This document shows, piece after piece, positions 34,473 through 42,138 of a DNA stretch of 64,000 nucleotides. The stretch is from Actinacidiphila oryziradicis (GTDB lineage Bacteria > Actinomycetota > Actinomycetes > Streptomycetales > Streptomycetaceae). The translations under genes were made by a program, and so were the position numbers. The number at the start of each line of letters is the position of its first letter. Positions within the stretch are counted from its first letter, which is position 1. The DNA is taken from the NCBI RefSeq assembly GCF_005047355.1, contig NZ_SUMC01000015.1, positions 102,378-166,377 of the forward strand, in the 5' to 3' direction. The notes under the pieces are model-generated. The model saw only the letters and a program-made list of their open reading frames with translations. It had not been told where the DNA came from and searched no databases.

Positions 34473-35120
34473 TCAGCCGGCCAGGCCGCGCATCGCGGTG
34501 CGTACGATCTCGTCCGCCGCCGCCTCGTCCAGCGGCGCGTGCCCGGCGATCAAGCGGTAGATCGCCGGGCCAAACAACAGATCGATGGCGACCTCCGGGT
34601 CGACATCCGCCCGCAACTCGCCTCGGTCGACACCGCGGGCCCAGATGGCTCGCACGAGCGCCCGCCTGGATCCGATCAGGTGGTCCCGCAGCTCAGCAGC
34701 GACCACCGGATCGCTTTGCGACTCCGCCACGAGCTGGGCGAACACCCGACCGCTCGGGCTCGCATAGAATCGCACCATGCCCCGCACGGCGATACGGAAG
34801 TCCTCGTATGCGGAACCGGTGTCGGAATCGGGGGACTCGGCGAACATCTGCGTCAGAAACGCTTCAGCGGCGACGGCGTACTTGTTCGGCCACCACTTGT
34901 AGATCGTCGCCTTGCTCACCCCACTCCGGCTGGCAATCTGGTCGGTCGTCATCGCCCGCAGCCCGCCTTGCTGAAGCAACTCCATACTCGCCTTCAGCAC
35001 GGCACGGCGCGCCTGCTCGCTGCGCGGCCGACCAGGTCCCCTGCGGGCATGACCGGGCACGGCCCCCCCATGCTGTGGCGTACCGAGTGAGTCGTTCATC
35101 CCTCCATCCAACACACTCAT
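34473..35120 (-). CDS. TetR/AcrR-family regulator
   Basis: 215 residues. After a disordered basic leader (GRPRSEQARRAVLKASMELL) the HTH reads AMTTDQIASRSGVSKATIYK then WWPNKYAVA, a TetR subgroup with a TetR_C_11-type ligand domain. ATG 35120 is used; ATG 35099 has GGAGGG too close to it. A CAGAAC-N6-GTTCTG palindrome lies 12 bp upstream of the start. Its former neighbours on that side are gene remnants; the MFS pair at 36.1 kb may be its target. Confidence 0.87.
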   Translation of the reverse strand: MSVLDGGMNDSLGTPQHGGAVPGHARRGPGRPRSEQARRAVLKASMELLQQGGLRAMTTDQIASRSGVSKATIYKWWPNKYAVAAEAFLTQMFAESPDSDTGSAYEDFRIAVRGMVRFYASPSGRVFAQLVAESQSDPVVAAELRDHLIGSRRALVRAIWARGVDRGELRADVDPEVAIDLLFGPAIYRLIAGHAPLDEAAADEIVRTAMRGLAG

Positions 35121-35131
35121 GGGCCGGAATC

Positions 35132-35149
35132 CAGAACCGCCTTGTTCTG
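35132..35149. promoter_or_regulatory. Candidate TetR autoregulatory operator
   Basis: CAGAAC and GTTCTG, perfect 6-bp arms six bases apart, directly upstream of the TetR start. Confidence 0.45.
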
Positions 35150-35171
35150 CCGCGGCTGTTCAGGGGATCAT

Positions 35172-35515
35172 TCAGGACAGGGTGGTGCTCGCCTGCGGAT
35201 ACACCAGGACGCACATCACCAGCGGCATCGCCGGGCTCCAGCCGAGCCCACGCCGGAACACCTCGCCCTCGCTGCCCGCCATTGCGGTGGCCGCGGCACC
35301 GATGGCGAGATTCTGTGGTGCGATCATCTTGCCCAGCGCTCCGCCCGAGCTGTTGGCCGCGGCGAACAGTACGGGATGGACGCCCGCCGCTTTGGCCGCG
35401 GTCACCCGCTGGGAGCCGAAGAGGGCTCCGCCGAGGTGTAGAGCCGGTGACCGCGACCCCCGGCCGGCCCAGGATGGGCGAGAGGAAGGCCAGGGCGCCG
35501 TCGGTGCCTGTCCGC
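35172..35515 (-). pseudogene. L-lactate permease C-terminal remnant
   Basis: VTAAKAAGVHPVLFAAANSS then GGALGKMIAPQNLAIGAAAT is the conserved end of LctP/LldP permeases. The preceding ALAFLSPILGRPGVAVTGS block sits in another frame. The two show a frameshift, and everything N-terminal is missing. Confidence 0.75.
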
Positions 35516-35544
35516 TCGCGCTGCGGGAGTTCGCCGTTCCGCCG

Positions 35545-35978
35545 GCACCGGACGGCGCGATGATCGTCGCCTCCGGCTATGGCGGGATCTGCTGGACCGA
35601 TGACCACCTGCAGCAGGGGGCATCCGCCGATCCCGACCCCAGCCCGTCCTCGGGCACGAGGGGCTGGGCGTCATCGAGGGAGCTGGGCGCGGCCGCAGTG
35701 CCAGACGCGACCGGAGAACCGTTGCGGCAGGGCGACACGATGATGTGGGGCCTCCTCCATCCCTGCGGCATCCGCCCGCCGTGCCGGCTGCACAGGGAGC
35801 CGACGCTGTGCGAGAACCGCCGCGCCTGCGGGGCGAACCGCTCCGCCTCGGACGGCCCGGCGCTGACCGCCCGTTTCGACCTGGCGAACCCTGTGACCGC
35901 CTTCCCGCTGGAGCGGCACGCCGAGGCGATGGCCGCGGGCGCCGCGGGCTGGTGATGAAGGCGGTGCTGACCACCTGA
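35545..35978 (+). pseudogene. Merged enzyme fragments (aldolase-like and dehydrogenase-like)
   Basis: One open frame reads MIVASGYGGI, LRQGDTMMWGLLHPCGIRPP and CRLHREPTLCEN, reminiscent of the C-terminus of D-threonine aldolase/D-serine deaminase-like proteins (GDxxxFGxSHPC). After it, VTAFPLERHAEAMAAG and, one frame over, LVMKAVLTT resemble the end of a zinc-type alcohol dehydrogenase. There is no start codon context and the frame is mixed; it is best read as fused debris. The assignments are tentative. Confidence 0.35.
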
Positions 35979-36044
35979 GCGTGCGCCGGGCGGCCACCGC
36001 GCTCGAAGGCCCGGTCGCCGGCGGCACAGGGGGTCTGGATATAG

Positions 36045-36059
36045 TGAACGTTACGTTCA
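36045..36059. promoter_or_regulatory. Operator-like palindrome upstream of MFS pair
   Basis: TGAACGT-T-ACGTTCA, a perfect 7-1-7 palindrome in an AT-rich patch 20 bp before the first MFS start. It is typical in form and position for a TetR/MarR-type repressor. Confidence 0.6.
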
Positions 36060-36078
36060 ATTATGACGAGGATCCCCC

Positions 36079-37302
36079 GTGACTGAGACGGACACAGCGG
36101 CACCTATCCGACTGCCGCCCATGGCGCGGCCAGCGCTGCGGAGGGTGATGCTGGTCCTGGCGGCGGCCTGCGGACTGTCGGTGGCGAACATCTACTACGC
36201 ACAGCCGCTGCTCGACCCCATAGCCTCGGCCTTCAAGGTCAGCCAGGGCTCGGCGGCGCTGGTGGTCACCGTGACGCAGCTCGGCTACGCGCTCGGCCTC
36301 GTCGCGCTGATGCCGCTGGGCGACCTGCTGGAGAACCGCGCCCTGGCTTCCCGCACCCTGCTGATTACGGCCGCCGCGCTGGTCGCGGCGGCCGTAGCAC
36401 CCGGCTTCGGGGTCTTCCTGGTGGTGTCGGTGCTGGTCGGGGTGACCTCGGTGGTCGCTCAGATCCTCATTCCGTTCGCCGCGCACCTGGCTCCCGAGGA
36501 GGAACGCGGTAAGTTCGTCGGCACCGTGATGACCGGGCTGCTGCTGGGCATCCTGCTGGCCCGCACCATGGCCAGCCTGGTGGCGGCCGCCTGGGGCTGG
36601 CGGGCGATCTACCTGATCTCCGGCGTGCTGATGGTGGTCATCTCGGCGGTGCTGGTCAAGCTCCTGCCCCGGCGGCATCCGGACCACCCGCACGGCTACG
36701 GGCACCTGATGAAGTCCATCGTCGGCCTGGCCCGGGAGGAGCCCATCCTGCGGCGGCGGGCGATCTGCCAGGCTCTGCTGTTCGGAGCCTTCAGCTGCTT
36801 CTGGACCTCGGTGGCCTTCGAGCTCATCCGCCGCCACCACATGGGCCAGATCGGCATCGGCGCGTTCGCGCTGGTGGGCGCGGCGGGTGCGGTCGCCGCG
36901 CCGGTCTCCGGCCGGCTCGGCGACCTCGGGCACGGCAAGGCCGCCAGCGGTACCGCACTCGTGCTGGGGATCGCCGCCATGGTCCTGGCCGGCGTCGGCG
37001 CCGGAAGCGTGGTGGTGCTCGCTGTCGCCGGGGTACTGCTGGACCTGGCTGTGCAGTGCCACCAGGTGCTCAGCCAGCGGGTGATCTACGGGCTGCGCCC
37101 CGATGCCCGCGCCCGCATCAACACCGTCTACATGACCACCGTCTTCCTGGGTGGCGCTGCTGCTTCGGGAGCGTCCGGCGCCGTGCACAGCATGTGGGGG
37201 TGGACCGGGGTGACCGCGCTCGGGGCGGTCCTGGTCCTGATCGCCCTGGTCCTGTGGGCGATCGACGCGCTGCGGGACCGACCTGCCTCCGGGCGCCGGT
37301 GA
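36079..37302 (+). CDS. MFS transporter
   Basis: 407-residue proton-driven exporter with about twelve membrane helices. The first helix ends NIYYAQPLLDPIASAF, the signature of the YnfM/arabinose-efflux-like branch, followed by PLGDLLENRAL between helices 2 and 3 and PEEERGKFVGTVMTGLLLG. GTG 36079 follows GAGG. The stop overlaps the next GTG start, so two transporters are co-translated behind one palindrome. Substrate unknown; a drug or metabolite is likely. Confidence 0.9.
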   Translation: MTETDTAAPIRLPPMARPALRRVMLVLAAACGLSVANIYYAQPLLDPIASAFKVSQGSAALVVTVTQLGYALGLVALMPLGDLLENRALASRTLLITAAALVAAAVAPGFGVFLVVSVLVGVTSVVAQILIPFAAHLAPEEERGKFVGTVMTGLLLGILLARTMASLVAAAWGWRAIYLISGVLMVVISAVLVKLLPRRHPDHPHGYGHLMKSIVGLAREEPILRRRAICQALLFGAFSCFWTSVAFELIRRHHMGQIGIGAFALVGAAGAVAAPVSGRLGDLGHGKAASGTALVLGIAAMVLAGVGAGSVVVLAVAGVLLDLAVQCHQVLSQRVIYGLRPDARARINTVYMTTVFLGGAAASGASGAVHSMWGWTGVTALGAVLVLIALVLWAIDALRDRPASGRR

Positions 37303-38696
37303 GCCGCTGGCCTGGCCGGGGGATCGCCCTGCTGGTGGCAGGGACGTTCTTCATGGAGAACCTGGACGGCACCATCCTGGTGACGGCCGCCCCCCGGATG
37401 GCAGGTTCGCTGGGCGTCGCGCCCGCCGACATGAACGTCGCGATGACCGCCTACCTGGTCACCCTCGCGGTGGGCATACCGGCCAGCGGCTGGCTGACCG
37501 AACGGTGGGGCGCGCGCCCGGTCTTCGGCTTGGCGATCGCCGTGTTCACCGTCGCCTCCGGACTGTGCGCCCTCAGCCCGGACCTGCCGGTGCTGACGGC
37601 GATGCGGGTGGTCCAGGGGCTGGGCGGGGCGATGATGGTCCCGGTGGGGCGGCTGGTGGTGCTGCGCACCACCGACCGACGCGACCTGATCACCGCCATC
37701 GCCTATCTCACTTGGCCGGGACTGGTCGCGCCGGTGCTGGCGCCGGTGCTCGGCGGCCTGCTGGTGACGTATCTGTCATGGCACTGGATCTTCCTGGTCA
37801 ACCTGCCGCTGGGCGTGGTCGCGTTGTGCCTCGCGCGGCGCATGGTGCCGGCCGCCGAGCGCGCCGCGGATCCGGTGCGCCTGGACTGGGGGGGCTTCGC
37901 GCTGATCGGTACCGGGCTGGCTGCGGTGGTCCTCGGCATGGAGTACCTCACGGACGGCGGGGCCCGCTGGGGGGTGGCTGCGACGGCGTTGGGCCTGGGG
38001 CTGTTGACGGCCGCCGTCCGGCACCTGCGGCGCACCCCGCACCCGCTGCTGGACCTGGGAGTGCTGGGGGTCCGCACCTACCGGGCGGCGACCTTCAGCG
38101 GCTCGCTGTTCCGCACGGTGGTCAGCGCGGCGCCGTTCCTGCTGCCGCTGCTCTTCCAGGACGCCTTCGGCTGGTCGCCGCTGCGCACCGGGCTGGTGGT
38201 GATGGCGGTGTTCGTGGGCAACATCGGCATCAAGCCGTTCACCACACCGCTGATGCGGCGCTTCGGCTTCCGCCCGGTGCTGCTCGGCAGCACCGCGGGG
38301 CTCGCCGCGAGCTTCATCGGCTGCGCACTGCTCACCCCGGCCACACCGCTGGGGATCACCGCGTTGACGCTGCTGGCCAGCGGGGTCTTCCGCTCGACAG
38401 GGTTCACCGCGTACAACTCCCTGCAATTTGCCGACGTGGGGCGGGCCGGGCTTGCGGGAGCCAACACCCTGGCGGCGACCCTCCAGCAACTCGCCGCCGG
38501 GCTGGGCGTCGCGGTCGGAGCGCTGGTGCTTCGGCTGAGCACGCCGCTGGTGCACGCGGTCGTCGGCGCCGGGGCCGGCGGCGCGGAGAGCTACGAGGTG
38601 GCGTTCCTGGTGATGGCGGCGCTGGCCTGCCTGTCGGGGGTGGAGCCCCTCCGGCTGCCCGCGGACGCCGGAGCGAGCCTCAGCGGCGCCCGCTAG
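37299..38696 (+). CDS. MFS transporter, DHA2 type
   Basis: 465-residue multidrug-type exporter with about fourteen helices. LDGTILVTAAPRMAGSLGV is motif D1 of the DHA2 branch, WLTERWGARPVF motif A, and MRVVQGLGGAMMVPVGRLVV motif B; APVLAPVLGG matches motif C. GTG 37299 overlaps the upstream stop. Having two different MFS proteins in one transcript is unusual and suggests a related pair of substrates. Confidence 0.9.
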   Translation: MSRWPGRGIALLVAGTFFMENLDGTILVTAAPRMAGSLGVAPADMNVAMTAYLVTLAVGIPASGWLTERWGARPVFGLAIAVFTVASGLCALSPDLPVLTAMRVVQGLGGAMMVPVGRLVVLRTTDRRDLITAIAYLTWPGLVAPVLAPVLGGLLVTYLSWHWIFLVNLPLGVVALCLARRMVPAAERAADPVRLDWGGFALIGTGLAAVVLGMEYLTDGGARWGVAATALGLGLLTAAVRHLRRTPHPLLDLGVLGVRTYRAATFSGSLFRTVVSAAPFLLPLLFQDAFGWSPLRTGLVVMAVFVGNIGIKPFTTPLMRRFGFRPVLLGSTAGLAASFIGCALLTPATPLGITALTLLASGVFRSTGFTAYNSLQFADVGRAGLAGANTLAATLQQLAAGLGVAVGALVLRLSTPLVHAVVGAGAGGAESYEVAFLVMAALACLSGVEPLRLPADAGASLSGAR

Positions 38697-38699
38697 GGC

Positions 38700-38920
38700 C
38701 TGGCCTGCCTCGGTCGAGCCTACCGGCGCGCGGAAGAGCTCTCCGAGGAGAGCACCCGACTGCTCGCCAACCCCTCGCCCGCCCCGAGGACATCGACGAC
38801 TTGGAGGGCTGGACGCTCCACCGGCTCCGCCACAGTGCGCTGACCCACGACGCGGAGGACGGCACGTCCACGCCGATGCTGCCGGCCCGCTCCCAGCACG
38901 TCTCCGTACGGTCCGCTGGC
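38700..38920 (+). pseudogene. Integrase-like C-terminal remnant
   Basis: AYRRAEELSEESTRLLANPS in one frame continues as EDIDDLEGWTLHRLRHSALT then HDAEDGTSTPMLPARSQHVS in another. This is the end of the phage-type integrase-like proteins common in streptomycetes (LHxLRHSALTHDAE...TPMLLARSRH). It is frameshifted and cut at about 38920, where a LysR scrap begins. Confidence 0.65.
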
Positions 38921-39010
38921 GCGGCCGAAGTGCCGGTGCTCGGCGACGACCGTGAAACACTGCACCAACCGCAGGTCGAGGTCCGCCTGGGGCAGTGGCG
39001 AGTCGGGCAT
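38921..39010 (-). pseudogene. LysR-type regulator N-terminal scrap
   Basis: From ATG 39010 the protein reads MPDSPLPQADLDLRLVQCF then TVVAEHRHFGRAS, the N-terminal helix of LysR regulators. After about 29 residues it runs into the integrase remnant and loses similarity. It was divergent from the truncated NAD-binding gene at 39211. Confidence 0.6.
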
Positions 39011-39068
39011 GCGTCCAGCGTAGCTCTCGTCTTCCCTGACAAACCCCCGAGTGATGGCCATGAACTGT

Positions 39069-39091
39069 GGTGATACGCGACCCGTATCACC
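39069..39091. promoter_or_regulatory. Palindrome between LysR scrap and truncated SDR gene
   Basis: GGTGATACG-N5-CGTATCACC, perfect 9-bp arms, in the divergent intergenic region. The arms do not show the LysR T-N11-A form, so a TetR-like regulator is equally possible. Confidence 0.55.
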
Positions 39092-39210
39092 GCATACGAA
39101 ACATTCATTGGACCCGCGGCGCTCTGTGGCCGCACGGTGGAATCACTGGCCGGGCACCGTCGGGGTGCCGCATCCGGCCAGTACTCCATATTGCATAGAA
39201 GGAGTGCACC

Positions 39211-39348
39211 ATGCGTGTATTCGTAACCGGCGCGACCGGACACGTCGGGTGCGCAGTCGACCTCGAACTCCTCGGAGCCGGGCACGAGGTCGTCGGCCTG
39301 GCTGTCTCGGCTTCGATCTGTTCTTCCTTGTCGACCAGGCGGCCGTAG
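39211..39348 (+). pseudogene. NAD(P)-binding epimerase/SDR gene, truncated
   Basis: ATG 39211, preceded by AAGGAG, starts MRVFVTGATGHVGCAVDLEL then LGAGHEVVGLA, a clear Rossmann N-terminus. The frame then loses similarity and stops at 39348 after 45 codons. The promoter and start are intact, so a short peptide could still be made. Confidence 0.7.
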
Positions 39349-39490
39349 CCACTGGTCGGCGTTGCGCCTGAACCACACTGCTCCCAAAAAATTTCGCAGG
39401 TCCTTGCTCGGGGATGTCGAAATCGTCGCGCGTGCTTCTACCTATCAGTGAGAGCGCCTGACAAGAGCGCGCGAATGTGAGGAGCAGGCC

Positions 39491-39892
39491 GTGAAGTACA
39501 TGCTGCTGATGCAGTTCAGCGAGCAGACAGCGGACTTCCCAGGGATCGGGACCTGGACCGCGGAGGAGCTCAAGGCGCACATTGCGTTCATGAAGGACAC
39601 CAACAGGAAACTCGCCGAAGCCGGGGAACTGGTCGACGCCCAGGGCCTGGCGATGCCGGAGACGGCCAGGATCGTCCGCTCCCACGCCGGCGGCGTGCCC
39701 GTGGTCACCGGGGGCCCTTACCCTGAGACCAAGGAGTTCCTGGCGGGCTACTGGATCGTCGACTGCGACAAGCCCGAGCGGGCGGTGGAGATCGCCGCGT
39801 CTGTCTCGGCCGCCCCCGGCCCCGGCGGGACTCCGCTGAATATGCCGATCGAGGTGCGCCAGGTGATGTCGGCACCGCCCGGGGAGATGTGA
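39491..39892 (+). CDS. YCII/DGPF-domain protein
   Basis: 133-residue ferredoxin-like fold protein. KYMLLMQFSEQ opens the domain, and VTGGPYPETKEFLAGYWIVD is the DGPF-type core with the usual acidic/His region. GTG 39491 follows GAGGAG. It lies 18 bp before an ECF sigma factor; this gene pair is the hallmark of the ECF42 group, in which DGPF proteins are the conserved partners and usually targets of the sigma factor. The molecular role is unknown. Confidence 0.9.
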   Translation: MKYMLLMQFSEQTADFPGIGTWTAEELKAHIAFMKDTNRKLAEAGELVDAQGLAMPETARIVRSHAGGVPVVTGGPYPETKEFLAGYWIVDCDKPERAVEIAASVSAAPGPGGTPLNMPIEVRQVMSAPPGEM

Positions 39893-39910
39893 GCACTGGC
39901 TGACGCGGAC

Positions 39911-41152
39911 GTGAACGCCAACGACCTGCTGCGCGAGCTGGCGCCGCAGGTCGTCGGCGTGCTCACCCGGCGTTTCCGAGACTTCGACGCCGCTGAGGAC
40001 GCGGTCCAGGAGGCGCTGCTGGCCGCGGCGACCCAATGGCCGAACGAGGGGATGCCCCACAATCCGCGAGGATGGCTGATCCAGGTCGCGAGCCGCCGCA
40101 TGACCGAGCAGGTGCGCAGCGAGCAGGCGAGGCGCCGCCGCGAAGATCTCGCAGCCAGGCGGATGTCGGCCGACCGGCAGTCGTCCCGCCCGGCGGACAC
40201 AGAGGACCCCGCCGGGCGGGACGACACCCTCATCGTGCTGCTCATGTGCTGCCACCCCGCGTTGTCGCCGGCGGCGGCGATCGCATTGACCCTGCGCTCG
40301 GTGGGAGGTCTGACCACAGCCGAGATCGCCCGCGCCTTCCTGGTGCCCGAGACGACCATGGCACAGCGGATCAGCCGGGCCAAGCAGCGCATCAAGGCCT
40401 CCGGAATCCCCTTCGGCATGCCGGACCGCGACGACTGGGCACCTCGACTCGACGCGGCGTTGCACGTCCTGTACCTGATCTTCACCGAGGGCTCCACCAC
40501 TAGTAGCGGCCCCGACCTGCTGCGCGTCGAGCTCTCACGGGAAGCGATCCGGCTGGCCAGGGCGGTGCACCAGATGCTCCCCGACGACAGCGAGGTCACC
40601 GGGCTGCTCGCGCTGATGCTGCTCACCGACGCCCGGAGCCCGGCGCGCACAGGGCCGGGCGGCGAGCTAATCCCGCTGGCCGAACAGGACCGCAGCCTGT
40701 GGGACGGCAAGGCCATCGCCGAGGGAGTCGCGCTTATCACCGAAGCCCTGCCCACGGGCCCCGTCGGCCCCTACCAGGTTCAAGCGGCAGTAGCCGCCGT
40801 TCACGACGAGGCGGCGACGGTCGAGGAGACCGATTGGCCCCAGATCCTCGCACTGTACGGAGTGCTGGAACACATGTCGCCCAATCCCCTGGTCTCGCTC
40901 AACCGCGCCGTCGCTGCCGCGATGGTGCACGGCCCGGCCGCCGGCCTCGACATTGTGAGGGTCCTGGAGTCCGACGGACGCCTGGCGGGGCACCATCATT
41001 TGTACGCCGTCAGGGCCCATCTCCTGGAGATGGGCGGCGACCTTCAGGCCGCGATCGAGAGCTACCGCGCAGCCGCGAACCGTACGACCAGCCTGCCGGA
41101 ACGGCGCTACCTCACCATCCGCGCAGCCCAGCTCGCCGCCCCGCCCACCTAG
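39911..41152 (+). CDS. ECF42-type RNA polymerase sigma factor
   Basis: 413 residues, twice the size of a simple ECF sigma. Region 2 is FRDFDAAEDAVQEALLAAAT, region 4 LTTAEIARAFLVPETTMAQR then ISRAKQRIK. The extra 200 residues form the TPR-like C-terminal extension (SLNRAVAAAMVHGPAAGLDI, HHLYAVRAHLLEMGGDLQAA) that defines the group and is needed for activity in studied members. GTG 39911 is used, with only a weak Shine-Dalgarno. There is no anti-sigma gene; the partner is the YCII protein upstream. A 19-bp hairpin lies 67 bp after the stop. Confidence 0.92.
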   Translation: MNANDLLRELAPQVVGVLTRRFRDFDAAEDAVQEALLAAATQWPNEGMPHNPRGWLIQVASRRMTEQVRSEQARRRREDLAARRMSADRQSSRPADTEDPAGRDDTLIVLLMCCHPALSPAAAIALTLRSVGGLTTAEIARAFLVPETTMAQRISRAKQRIKASGIPFGMPDRDDWAPRLDAALHVLYLIFTEGSTTSSGPDLLRVELSREAIRLARAVHQMLPDDSEVTGLLALMLLTDARSPARTGPGGELIPLAEQDRSLWDGKAIAEGVALITEALPTGPVGPYQVQAAVAAVHDEAATVEETDWPQILALYGVLEHMSPNPLVSLNRAVAAAMVHGPAAGLDIVRVLESDGRLAGHHHLYAVRAHLLEMGGDLQAAIESYRAAANRTTSLPERRYLTIRAAQLAAPPT

Positions 41153-41218
41153 GCCCCGACAAGCCGCGGCGCGCAGGCCAAGAACGTCCCCCCTTCGGCG
41201 GGTGGCTCTGGCGGGTCC

Positions 41219-41274
41219 CGGTCGCAGAGCCGGTCGCGTGAGCCGCCGGTCGGCAGCGACCGGCTCTGCGACCG
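41219..41274 (+). terminator. Very strong hairpin after ECF42 operon
   Basis: 19 bp of perfect pairing (GGTCGCAGAGCCGGTCGC with its complement, plus a flanking C-G) around an 18-base loop. Confidence 0.7.
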
Positions 41275-41364
41275 CTGCGGGCGCCTCCGTACGCGGCGCG
41301 GCCGGGACTCGGATCCACCTGCTGAGGAGCACCCGACCAGTCGGAACGCACCCTCCCCGGCCTG

Positions 41365-41384
41365 CCCCGGCTGTCATGCCGGGG
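41365..41384 (+). terminator. Second hairpin, CCCCGGC/GCCGGGG
   Basis: Seven-base arms and a six-base loop, about 90 bp after the larger hairpin; probably a back-up terminator. Confidence 0.35.
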
Positions 41385-41863
41385 TCGCCGGGGTTACCGG
41401 TGCGGGTAGTGCCGGGACTGCTGAGGCCGCAGGCGTCCGGGCCGGCGGGGCCGCAGAAGTCGCCCAGGCCGCCCAGCTTGCCCAGTTCCCGGGGGCCGCC
41501 GGGGGCCGCCCGGGCCCCCGCTCAGCCCGCCGCCCCGGCGGTCAGGCGTCCCCTCCGATCCGGTGGTCGAAGCCGACGGTCTCGTTCTGCACCCGGTCGG
41601 GGACCCCGAGCATCTGGACAAGCGCCACAGAGCCAAGGGGCTCGGGCCGTTCGCCGAGCGGTTGGCCTCCTCGTCGAGGGGCTCAGCCCGGGCCCGTCTG
41701 CGGCGGTCGATTGTGGGGGCCTGGTCCCTGCCCACTCAGTTCGAGCGTCCTCGTGCCTACCCGGGCCCACGGGGCTCTCGGGGCTCACGGTTCAGTGGCA
41801 GGTGGTGTCCCCACCACCTGGGAAGCCCGGTGTTGGATGCGGCCTCGCGGCGTCACTTTGGAT

Positions 41864-41900
41864 CTTGCAGGCAAAAATCTGGATTATGCAAAAATCCGTT
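41864..41900. promoter_or_regulatory. AT-rich direct-repeat patch upstream of GH87
   Basis: GCAAAAATC occurs at 41871 and again at 41888, 17 bp apart, next to CTTGCAG (41864-41870), which is the core of the palindrome half-site at 9985. The low GC content stands out sharply; it may be a regulator-binding or promoter element. Confidence 0.4.
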
Positions 41901-42138
41901 CAGATATTGCGCGCGAATGTCAACGGTATTACGGTCCCCTTGCACCGTCACCCGCCTCTCACCGTCCGCACTCAGCTCTCGATCCACCTCGCCACCCACC
42001 GCTCACAGTGTCGGCGAGGTGCCTTGCTGTGCCTTGTACCGCGTCAGTCTCTTGTGTGCTCGTTTCACCCCCCCCGTTCCCCTTCGCTGGCGGTGCTCAC
42101 GGCGCAGGTCCGGCATTCCGTGCTGAAAGGAGCAATAG

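Larger units (their letters stand above)
41153..42138. other. Long intergenic region before GH87 gene
   Basis: 986 bp. The first 240 bp hold two hairpins listed separately. From 41390 to 41850 the open frames are low-complexity Gly/Pro/Arg with no family. The last 280 bp are far less GC-rich and contain direct repeats and the likely GH87 promoter. Confidence 0.45.
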
